This document shows, piece after piece, positions 1-5,221 of a DNA stretch of 5,221 nucleotides. The notes beneath the pieces were generated by a model, which did not search any database, had not been told where the DNA came from, and saw only the letters and a program-made list of their open reading frames with translations. Each line of letters opens with the position of its first letter. Positions within the stretch are counted from its first letter, which is position 1. The stretch is from an uncultured Lachnospiraceae bacterium (GTDB lineage: Bacteria > Bacillota > Clostridia > Lachnospirales > Lachnospiraceae). The position numbers and the translations under genes were made by a program. The stretch lies in contig CACZSB010000111.1 in assembly GCA_902783765.1 (NCBI GenBank), forward strand, positions 1-5,221, in the 5' to 3' direction.

Positions 1-329
1 AGGGGGCCATGCTGGCTAAGGGCCGGCTGTCCGGTGTACAGTTCGGCCGTCTCTTCTATCGGGATCTTTACGGGGAAATTGGCCGGAAAGGCATGGAAAT
101 GGCCGCGTTGCTGAAGGAAGGCCTTAAAAAGAAGGGCTATGATTTTTATTTGAACTCTCCCACCAATCAGATTTTTATAACGGTAACGGATGCGGTCTGG
201 GCCCGGCTGAAGGCGCAGGGGCTGGGCGGTTTCTGGTCCCGGGAAAAAGCCGGTTTTACCAATGTCCGTTTTGTATGCAGTTGGGATACCAGCCCGGAGG
301 ACATCCGCCGGGTACTGGAAGCCCTGTAA
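1..329 (+). CDS. Threonine aldolase family PLP enzyme, C-terminal part (5' end cut by window edge)
   Basis: This is the C-terminal ~109 residues of a fold-type I PLP enzyme of the threonine aldolase/beta-eliminating lyase family, which typically cleaves L-threonine or L-allo-threonine to glycine and acetaldehyde in the cytosol. The frame is open to the left edge, so the first ATG (position 9) is internal: GAMLAKGRLSGVQF is a well-known internal block of low-specificity threonine aldolases. Further family blocks are LYGEIGRKGMEMA, a YDFYLNSPTNQIFI strand, and NVRFVCSWDTSPEDI near the end, whose arginine is in the usual area for substrate carboxylate contact (inference). The PLP-binding lysine normally lies shortly before the GAMLAKGR block and is therefore off the window. 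The stop codon TAA (327-329) overlaps the ribosome binding site of the following glgA, which suggests co-transcription and translational coupling. Exact substrate specificity cannot be told from this fragment. Confidence 0.85.
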   Translation, partial: GAMLAKGRLSGVQFGRLFYRDLYGEIGRKGMEMAALLKEGLKKKGYDFYLNSPTNQIFITVTDAVWARLKAQGLGGFWSREKAGFTNVRFVCSWDTSPEDIRRVLEAL

Positions 330-334
330 GGAGG
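328..334 (+). promoter_or_regulatory. Ribosome binding site deciding the glgA start
   Basis: AAGGAGG lies six bases before the ATG at 341 and begins inside the TAA stop of the upstream aldolase gene. It supports the ATG at 341 over an in-frame upstream ATG at 275, which lies inside the aldolase coding region. The overlap of stop codon and Shine-Dalgarno sequence suggests translational coupling. Confidence 0.85.
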
Positions 335-340
335 CATTTT

Positions 341-1792
341 ATGAACAGAGTCAAAGTCTTATTTGCCGCTTCCGAGGCCGTGCCCTTTGTGAAAACCGGC
401 GGTCTGGCGGATGTGGTGGGCGCCCTGCCCTTTGCCTTGAATCCCCAGGAATTCGATGTGCGGGTGATGCTGCCCTGCTATACCTGCCTGCCTCCGGATT
501 ACCGGGCACAAATGAAGGATGAACGCTATTTCTATACCTATTTCAACGGCCGTGACCGCTATGTGGGTATCCGGAGTCTGGTACGGGAAGGCGTCACCTT
601 CTATTTTCTGGATAACGAGGAATACTTCGGCGGCTTCGGTCCCTATACGGATTATACCTATGATATCGAAAAGTTCAGCTTTTTCTGTTTTAGCCTGCTG
701 GCCAGTCTGCCGGGACTGGATTTTAAGCCGGATATCATCCATTGCCACGACTGGCACACGGGCCTGATCCCGGCTTATCTGAAAAATACCTACGGGGGGG
801 ATCCCTTCTATCAAAGCATCCGCACCGTTTTTACCATTCACAATCTGAAGTTTCAGGGGCTTTGCGGACGGGAATATCTGTGCCGGATCAGCGGCCTGCC
901 CTGGACGCTATTTTATGAAGGTTCCCTCTGCAGCGGATCCGGAGGCAATATGATGAAGGGGGCCATTCAGTACGCCGATAAAATCACCACCGTCAGCAAC
1001 AGCTACGCAGAGGAAATCAAAACCCCCTATTACGGGGAAAGTATGGATGGGCTGCTGCAATGGCGCTCTGCGGATTTTACCGGTATTGTAAACGGTATTG
1101 ACACAAGTTCCTATGATCCGGAAACGGACCCTGCTTTAAGCGTCCATTACGGTGCCGGAAATGTCACCAAGGGCAAAAAAGCTGCCAAGGCGGCCCTGCA
1201 AAAGCGATTGGGACTGGATCCGGACCCCGACGCCCTGCTCATTGGTATGGTGTCCCGGCTTACGGAGCAAAAGGGCCTGGATTTGGTGCTGCCTCTTTTG
1301 GACCGTCTGTCCCAGCCTCCCTTCCAGCTGGCGGTGTTGGGCTCCGGGGAACCCTTTTATCAGTACTGTCTGGCAGATACCGCCGCCGGACGCCCCGGGC
1401 GGGTTTCCACCTATTTGGGCTACAACGAGGATCTGGCCCGGCAGATTTATGCCGGCAGCGACGCCTTTCTGATGCCCTCCCGCTTTGAGCCCTGCGGTCT
1501 GAGTCAGCTTATTGCCCTGCGCTACGGCAGTTTGCCCATTGTCCGGGCCACCGGGGGGCTGAAGGATACAGTAATGAGCCTGGATAAATTTGGAGAGAAA
1601 GCCACGGGCTTTGCCTTTGAAAGCTACGATGCCGGCGGTCTGCACTGGGTGCTGGATATGGCCTGGCATACTTTCTCCCAGCAGCCCAAATTGTGGACCC
1701 GGATGCAGGTCAATGCCATGAAGCAGGACTTTTCCTGGCAGCGATCCGCCGAATTATACCAAGGGATTTACCGGGAATTGTACAATCGATAA
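341..1792 (+). CDS. glgA: Glycogen synthase (ADP-glucose type, GT5)
   Basis: A 483-residue cytosolic glycosyltransferase that transfers glucose from ADP-glucose to the non-reducing end of an alpha-1,4-glucan. Its length is normal for bacterial GlgA. It starts MNRVKVLFAASEAVPFVKTG, with the KTGGL nucleotide-sugar loop at residues 18-22. HDWHTG (136-141) carries the histidine (H139) expected in the active site, followed by HNLKFQG (167-173) and GIVNGID (248-254). The second Rossmann domain has VSRLTEQKG (304-312), whose R306 and K311 match the family's pyrophosphate-contacting pair. It also has FEPCGLSQ (382-389), with the conserved E383, and a downstream ATGGL loop. All landmark motifs are present, so it should be active. 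It sits 11 bases after the aldolase gene and ends just before a hairpin terminator. No glgB, glgC, glgD or glgP is in the window, so it is not in a classic glycogen operon here. Confidence 0.96.
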   Translation: MNRVKVLFAASEAVPFVKTGGLADVVGALPFALNPQEFDVRVMLPCYTCLPPDYRAQMKDERYFYTYFNGRDRYVGIRSLVREGVTFYFLDNEEYFGGFGPYTDYTYDIEKFSFFCFSLLASLPGLDFKPDIIHCHDWHTGLIPAYLKNTYGGDPFYQSIRTVFTIHNLKFQGLCGREYLCRISGLPWTLFYEGSLCSGSGGNMMKGAIQYADKITTVSNSYAEEIKTPYYGESMDGLLQWRSADFTGIVNGIDTSSYDPETDPALSVHYGAGNVTKGKKAAKAALQKRLGLDPDPDALLIGMVSRLTEQKGLDLVLPLLDRLSQPPFQLAVLGSGEPFYQYCLADTAAGRPGRVSTYLGYNEDLARQIYAGSDAFLMPSRFEPCGLSQLIALRYGSLPIVRATGGLKDTVMSLDKFGEKATGFAFESYDAGGLHWVLDMAWHTFSQQPKLWTRMQVNAMKQDFSWQRSAELYQGIYRELYNR

Positions 1793-1797
1793 GAAAA

Positions 1798-1827
1798 GGG
1801 GCGGCCGCAGCCGCCCCCTATTTTTTT
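1798..1827. terminator. Bidirectional intrinsic terminator between convergent genes
   Basis: A perfect 8-bp GC stem (GGGGCGGC 1798-1805 pairing with GCCGCCCC 1810-1817) encloses a four-base loop, CGCA. On the plus strand it is followed by CTA and seven T's (1821-1827), so it should terminate the aldolase-glgA transcript. On the minus strand the same stem is followed by TTTTCTT (complement of 1791-1797), so it can also end the leftward transcript. It lies 5 bases after the glgA stop and 10 bases beyond the stop of the convergent gene. Confidence 0.9.
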
Positions 1828-1837
1828 ATAACCCGAA

Positions 1838-3790
1838 TCAGTCCAGGGCATCCCGGGACAGACAGATTACCGGCCGGGCCCCGAAGGTCCCCAGGCTCAG
1901 ATCCCGCCCGTCAAAGTTGATATCTCCGTCGCTTCTGGCCAGGGTAGCCTGGATGGAATTAGCCCCCATGGTACAGGTCCACCAGGGAGAAAAACCGTTC
2001 CCCGCCCGGAAGACACCATTATCCGCCGCCCGTTCCGTGGCCCGGCACTGCCGGTCGGAAAAGCCCGGGAAGTAATGATAAATCTGCTCGATGGACAAAA
2101 TGCCCACCTTATCTTCCACCGCCTGGCCCTGGCCCACAGCGGGATGGGACTCGTTTTTACCCGGGTCCACTGTGAAGCTCAGCAGCACCTCCTGCTGGGC
2201 GGAACTAAAGGCACTTTCCTTGAAATCATTATTCAGCCAGTTGCGGATATCGCTGCCCGCATAATTGGTGGAGCGGGCGGGATTGGCAAAGCGGGCCGCA
2301 TCCAGAATATAGCGGCTAATCAGTAAAACCCGGTCCTCTTCCACTTCCAGCACGATCCATTCAATGGCTTCAGAACCATTTTCCGCGTTCCCGTCCTGAT
2401 CATAGAAACCAAAGGAAACAATATCTCCCCGGTTGATGGTCCTGGGAATGACCGCCGTGGTGGTTTCCACCGGCTGAGTATCCGGCTCCGTGGGGGCCTC
2501 CGTGGTAACCTCTTCCGTGGTGGTCTCCACCGGCTGGGTTTCTGTCTCGCTGCTGTCCGCGGTGGCACTTTCGGAAGGATCCGTCTCCGGAGGCACGGTC
2601 TCGGAAGGACTGGTCTCCGGTGGCGCAGTGGTGACCGGCTCCGTGGGTAGGGTGGGTTCCGTATGGGGCTGGCTGGGATCCGTTACATCCTCGCCCAGTT
2701 TGGCAATGCATTCATCGGCCAGCTTCCTGGAATCTTTATAATTGCCCCCCTGTTCGAAAAGGCTCAGGGCCTGACGATAATTGCCGGATTCCATAAGGCG
2801 CACCGCGTCATTATAGCGAAGCATGGGCTGGAGCCAGAAGAAATACATCAATCCCAGACCCAAAAGGAATAAAAGCACCACCCACCAGAAGGCGCCCCGG
2901 TTCTGTTTATGAGAGCGGGTGCTGCCTCCTGCGGCGCTTTCCAGCTTTTTCCGTATCAGGGCCTGCTCCTGCTCCTGGGCTTCCCGGGCTTCCTCCCGGG
3001 CCTCCCGGATCAGCTCATCCGTTTTGGTCATGGCGATACTGGGCATGTCCTCTCCGGACTTCTCTCCCGGCTTATCCTCTGCCTTTTCTTCCTCTGCCCC
3101 GGCGGTTTTTCTCTCCGGTGCGGGCTCCTCCCGGCTGGCCAGATCCTTCACGGAAACCGCCTGGGCCGCGGGAACGGCTTCCGCCGCCGCCAATACGAAA
3201 TTATGGGCTTCCTCGGCGGCTTCCGGCTCGGGTTCCGCCTCCTCCTCGGCCTCCTGCATACTGAAATCAAAGGGGCTTTCCTCCGGCTGTTCCCGCCGGG
3301 TTTTGGGCTCCTCTTCCGCTGCTTCAGGCTGCGCCTCCTCAGGGCTTTCCCCCGGCTGCGCTTCTTCGCCGGCGCTCTCTTCCGCTGCTTCCGGAGCCGC
3401 CGCTTCCGGGTTTTCTTCCTCGTCCCCCACGATTTTTTTCACAGCTCGGTCCACAATGGCCGCCGCCTGATCCGACAAACTCACCATGGGAGGCTCAGGC
3501 TCTTCCTGGGCTTCCTCCAGAATCTTTTCCACCGTCTCTGCGATTTCCTCCTGGGGATCGCTGTCCCTGCCGGGCTCCGGCTGTCTGAGCCGCCGGGCGG
3601 CGGACAGCACCGTCATACCGGCTGCTCCCTCTTCGTAGGCGAGCTCTTCCGATTCCGTTTCCACCGTAACACCGGCAAAGGCCGACATGATATTTTCAAC
3701 GCTCTGACCTGTCCGGGGCAGCATTTCCCCGCAGTACACGCAGGTCAGGGCGCCTTCCAGATTTTCGCATCCGCAGTATTTACAGACCAT
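1838..3790 (-). CDS. Zinc-ribbon, single-pass membrane protein with C-terminal DUF6273 domain; function unknown
   Basis: A 650-residue protein of modular build. Residues 1-25 are a zinc ribbon with two CxxC pairs (C3/C6 and C17/C20, extra C8). Residues ~35-250 are low-complexity, very rich in Glu, Ala and Pro, and likely disordered. Residues ~257-287 are charged and probably helical or coiled-coil. A basic patch (RSHKQNR) precedes one transmembrane segment at ~300-320, so by the positive-inside rule the N-terminus is cytoplasmic and the rest outside. Residues ~326-366 form a TPR-like helical pair (GNYRQALSLFEQGGNYKDS). Residues ~370-449 are a Thr/Pro/Glu/Ser-rich stalk containing QPVETTT twice (419-425 and 439-445). 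Residues ~452-646 match DUF6273: IEWIVLEVEEDRVLLIS, IRNWLNNDF, then RQCRATERA and FGARPVICLS. The ATG at 3790 has an AAAGGAGG site five bases upstream. It follows yebC by 36 bases. Family proteins are common in gut Clostridia, but I know of no established activity. A sensory or surface role is only an inference. Confidence 0.85.
   Translation of the reverse strand: MVCKYCGCENLEGALTCVYCGEMLPRTGQSVENIMSAFAGVTVETESEELAYEEGAAGMTVLSAARRLRQPEPGRDSDPQEEIAETVEKILEEAQEEPEPPMVSLSDQAAAIVDRAVKKIVGDEEENPEAAAPEAAEESAGEEAQPGESPEEAQPEAAEEEPKTRREQPEESPFDFSMQEAEEEAEPEPEAAEEAHNFVLAAAEAVPAAQAVSVKDLASREEPAPERKTAGAEEEKAEDKPGEKSGEDMPSIAMTKTDELIREAREEAREAQEQEQALIRKKLESAAGGSTRSHKQNRGAFWWVVLLFLLGLGLMYFFWLQPMLRYNDAVRLMESGNYRQALSLFEQGGNYKDSRKLADECIAKLGEDVTDPSQPHTEPTLPTEPVTTAPPETSPSETVPPETDPSESATADSSETETQPVETTTEEVTTEAPTEPDTQPVETTTAVIPRTINRGDIVSFGFYDQDGNAENGSEAIEWIVLEVEEDRVLLISRYILDAARFANPARSTNYAGSDIRNWLNNDFKESAFSSAQQEVLLSFTVDPGKNESHPAVGQGQAVEDKVGILSIEQIYHYFPGFSDRQCRATERAADNGVFRAGNGFSPWWTCTMGANSIQATLARSDGDINFDGRDLSLGTFGARPVICLSRDALD
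2455..2539 (-). repeat. Two 25-base direct repeat copies, 60-base period, in the Thr/Pro-rich stalk
   Basis: Bases 2455-2479 and 2515-2539 match at 23 of 25 positions (differences at 2465/2525 and 2477/2537). They are exactly 60 bases (20 codons) apart, so the frame is kept. Both encode QPVETTT in the extracellular stalk of the DUF6273 protein. This looks like an in-frame tandem duplication that has since diverged, of the sort that changes stalk length between strains. Confidence 0.75.
3311..3391 (-). repeat. Low-complexity short repeats in the Glu/Ala/Pro-rich cytoplasmic segment
   Basis: Inside the acidic region of the 650-residue protein a 15-base word recurs exactly at 3311-3325 and 3377-3391. 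A 14-base word recurs with two mismatches at 3327-3340 and 3354-3367 (27-base period), giving the repeated EEAQP peptide. These are consistent with replication slippage in a disordered, Glu-rich coding stretch. They have no independent function that I can support. Confidence 0.55.
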
Positions 3791-3795
3791 GGAAT

Positions 3796-3803
3796 CCTCC
3801 TTT
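3796..3803 (-). promoter_or_regulatory. Ribosome binding site for the DUF6273 membrane protein
   Basis: On the minus strand AAAGGAGG is followed by ATTCC and the ATG at 3790, a five-base spacer. It lies in the 36-base gap after yebC and fixes the start of the zinc-ribbon protein, whose first residues (MVCKYCG) are already part of the ribbon. Confidence 0.85.
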
Positions 3804-3826
3804 TTTAATAAGCGGGAGCCGGCTGT

Positions 3827-4555
3827 TTACTCGTCCCAGTTATGATATACGTTTTGTACGTCGTCGTCCTCGTCCAGAAGATCCAGAATCTTGTTGATGC
3901 ATTTCAGATCCTGCTCGTCGCTGAGGCTCACCCAGGTCTGGGGAATCATGGTGATATCCGCCGAAACCAGGGGCAGTCCCGCCTGCTGAATGGCCTCCAG
4001 CACCTGGGAAAAATCCTCCGGCGCGGTGATGATTTCGTAGCTGTCCTCTTCGTCGTTAAAGTCCTCGGCGCCGGCCTCCACCGCCAGCATCATAAGCTCG
4101 TCGGGATCCATGTCCACCTCTTCCTTATCTAAAATGATAAGGCCCTTCTGGTCGAACATATAGGACACACAGCCCTGGGTTCCCACACTGCCCTGACCCT
4201 TGGTAAAGGCATTGCGCACATTGGAGGCAGTGCGGTTTTTATTGTCCGTCAGGGTTTCCACGATAATGGCCGTACCCTTGGGGCCGTAGCCCTCGTAAAT
4301 GGCCCGGACATAATCCGCGCCCCCGATTTCTCCCGCCGCCTTTTTAATACTCCGCTCAATGGTATCGTTGGGCATATTATTGGCTTTGGCCTTGGAGATG
4401 ATATCCTTCAGCTTGCTGTTGGCCGCAGGATCCGGGCCGCCCTCCTTAACCGCCACGGCAATTTCCCGGCCGAAGCGGGTGAAGATTTTGCCCTTGGCGG
4501 CATCGTTTTTTTCCTTTTTGTGCTTGATGTTTGAAAATTTGGAATGTCCGGACAT
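3827..4555 (-). CDS. yebC: YebC/PmpR (TACO1) family protein
   Basis: A 242-residue cytosolic protein, normal length for the DUF28/YebC family. The N-terminus MSGHSKFSNIKHKKEKNDAA is the family signature and fixes the start. It continues with KGKIFTRFGREIAVAVKEGG and NNMPNDTIERSIKKA in the N-terminal helical domain (residues ~1-80). The acidic alpha/beta domains follow, with YEGYGPKGTAIIVE, TDNKNRTASNVR and GSVGTQGCVSYMF. Residues ~155-170 and the C-terminus (DLLDEDDDVQNVYHN) are typical. Family members were first described as DNA-binding regulators (PmpR). Later work on bacterial YebC and mitochondrial TACO1 supports a role in relieving ribosome stalling at proline-rich stretches. The gene follows alr after 67 bases and precedes the DUF6273 membrane protein by 36 bases, so all three may be co-transcribed. 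Nothing in the sequence departs from a normal member. Confidence 0.96.
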   Translation of the reverse strand: MSGHSKFSNIKHKKEKNDAAKGKIFTRFGREIAVAVKEGGPDPAANSKLKDIISKAKANNMPNDTIERSIKKAAGEIGGADYVRAIYEGYGPKGTAIIVETLTDNKNRTASNVRNAFTKGQGSVGTQGCVSYMFDQKGLIILDKEEVDMDPDELMMLAVEAGAEDFNDEEDSYEIITAPEDFSQVLEAIQQAGLPLVSADITMIPQTWVSLSDEQDLKCINKILDLLDEDDDVQNVYHNWDE

Positions 4556-4562
4556 TCGCTGT

Positions 4563-4569
4563 CTCCTTT
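4563..4569 (-). promoter_or_regulatory. Ribosome binding site for yebC
   Basis: On the minus strand AAAGGAG stands seven bases before the ATG at 4555. It supports the start that gives the canonical MSGHSKF N-terminus. Confidence 0.85.
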
Positions 4570-4622
4570 ATAAATCCATGAGATTTTATACTGTATTTCC
4601 GTAGGAGCGGGCCATGGCCCTC

Positions 4623-5221
4623 TTAAGCTTCCTGAATCAGGTGGCGCTCGTTCCGCCAGCGGGAAAAGCCGCACTGGATTTCATAATGCAGCAGTCCGCT
4701 TTTTTCGGAAAGCTCCTCCAGGCTAATCTCCCCTTCCCCGTCCCGGCCCAAAAGTGTCACCGTATCCCCCAGTTTGACACCGGGAATGTGGCTCACATCC
4801 ACCATCATCTGATCCATGCAGATATTGCCGCAGATGGGGGCAAATGAGCCCCGGATCAGCACCCGGCCCCGGCCGCTTAAACGCCGGGAATAGCCATCTG
4901 CATAACCCACCGGCACTGTAGCCAGACGCATGGGCCGATCCGCCACAAAAAGGCCGCCGTAGCTCACCGCCTCCCCGGGCAAAAGGTCCTTGACCATAAC
5001 CACATGGCTTTTTAATTCCGCCACCGGCTTCAGCTTCAAGGGCCTGTCCATCTCCCCGGAGGGGAAATGTCCGTAGGCCGCCAGACCCAGCCGCACCATA
5101 TCCTCCGCCGCTTCCGGCATTACCATGGCCGCCGCCGAGTTGGCCACATGACAGATTTCCGGCTTAACACCCCGGGCGGCCAGCCCCGATTTAACCTGCC
5201 TGAATAATTCATACTGCCGGC
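4623..5221 (-). CDS. alr: Alanine racemase, C-terminal part (5' end cut by window edge)
   Basis: The last 198 residues of a PLP-dependent alanine racemase, which interconverts L- and D-alanine in the cytosol for peptidoglycan precursors. The frame is open to the right edge (first full codon 5219-5217), so the GTG at 5147 is internal: it is the valine of the HVANSA motif. Visible family motifs are HVANSA (its Ser contacts PLP phosphate), DMVRLG (Arg to the PLP ring nitrogen), and VPVGYADGY with the catalytic tyrosine at codon 4904-4902. ICMDQ has its conserved Met at 4817-4815, and HYEI has the phosphate-contacting Tyr. The PLP lysine of the N-terminal barrel lies off the window. The extreme C-terminus (CGFSRWRNERHLIQEA) departs from the common CxxSxRVPRxY ending, though the reading frame looks intact. 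It ends 67 bases before yebC with no terminator hairpin, which suggests read-through. Confidence 0.93.
   Translation of the reverse strand, partial: RQYELFRQVKSGLAARGVKPEICHVANSAAAMVMPEAAEDMVRLGLAAYGHFPSGEMDRPLKLKPVAELKSHVVMVKDLLPGEAVSYGGLFVADRPMRLATVPVGYADGYSRRLSGRGRVLIRGSFAPICGNICMDQMMVDVSHIPGVKLGDTVTLLGRDGEGEISLEELSEKSGLLHYEIQCGFSRWRNERHLIQEA

Noticed and set aside
275..340. In-frame upstream ATG giving glgA 22 more residues
   Set aside because: It lies inside the aldolase gene and adds a non-conserved extension. The ATG at 341 has an ideal ribosome binding site and begins the conserved MNRVKVLFAASEA block.
359..841. Antisense open frames opposite glgA (359-841 and 1136-1669)
   Set aside because: They have no recognisable protein motif and no ribosome binding site I could see, and they lie entirely within a well-conserved glgA.
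2909..3808. A 299-codon open frame on the plus strand opposite the acidic part of the membrane protein, with an overlapping 183-codon frame at 2919-3470
   Set aside because: Both are antisense shadows of a GC-rich, Glu/Ala/Pro-coding stretch, which leaves few stops on the other strand. The products are low-complexity (Phe/Leu/Arg/Gly or Ser/Ala-rich) with no recognisable motif, and the minus-strand gene has clear domains.
4585..4590. TATAAA on the minus strand upstream of yebC as a possible -10 box
   Set aside because: No acceptable -35 element stands about 17 bases upstream and no extended -10 TG is present. The gap is AT-rich only locally, so a promoter cannot be supported.
4609..4620. Perfect 12-base palindrome GGGCCATGGCCC just after the alr stop
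   Set aside because: It has no loop and no following T-tract, so it is not a terminator. About one such 12-base palindrome is expected by chance in a window this size.
5145..5147. GTG as a possible start of the alanine racemase
   Set aside because: It encodes the valine of the conserved HVANSA motif, and the frame stays open with alanine racemase-like sequence to the window edge.

Overview
The window looks like chromosomal DNA of a GC-rich member of the Bacillota, most likely a gut-type Clostridia (Oscillospirales or Lachnospirales-like). This is inferred from the strong AAGGAGG-type ribosome binding sites before three genes, from a short GT5 glycogen synthase, and from a zinc-ribbon/transmembrane/DUF6273 protein of a kind I associate with that group. 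No tRNA, rRNA, CRISPR array, insertion sequence, attachment site or origin is visible, and there is no gene-free stretch longer than about 70 bases.

Layout: two genes run rightward from the left edge. They are the 3' end of a threonine aldolase-family PLP enzyme (1-329) and a complete glgA glycogen synthase (341-1792), whose ribosome binding site overlaps the aldolase stop codon. A strong hairpin with T-tracts on both sides (about 1798-1827) separates this pair from three leftward genes. Read in their own direction, the leftward genes are the 3' end of alanine racemase alr (5221-4623), yebC (4555-3827), and a 650-residue membrane protein with an N-terminal zinc ribbon and a C-terminal DUF6273 domain (3790-1838). 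Gaps of 67 and 36 bases, with no terminator seen in either, make an alr-yebC-membrane protein operon plausible.

Functionally this is mostly housekeeping: amino-acid PLP chemistry, glycogen chain elongation, D-alanine supply for peptidoglycan, and a YebC-family translation/regulatory factor. The one poorly understood gene is the 650-residue protein. It appears to span the membrane once, placing a zinc ribbon and about 300 acidic, Glu/Ala/Pro-rich residues inside the cell. Outside it would place a short TPR-like helical unit, a Thr/Pro/Glu/Ser-rich stalk with a 60-base internal repeat, and a DUF6273 domain. It is the only candidate here for undescribed biology. I see no clear evidence of a new defence, mobile or RNA system.
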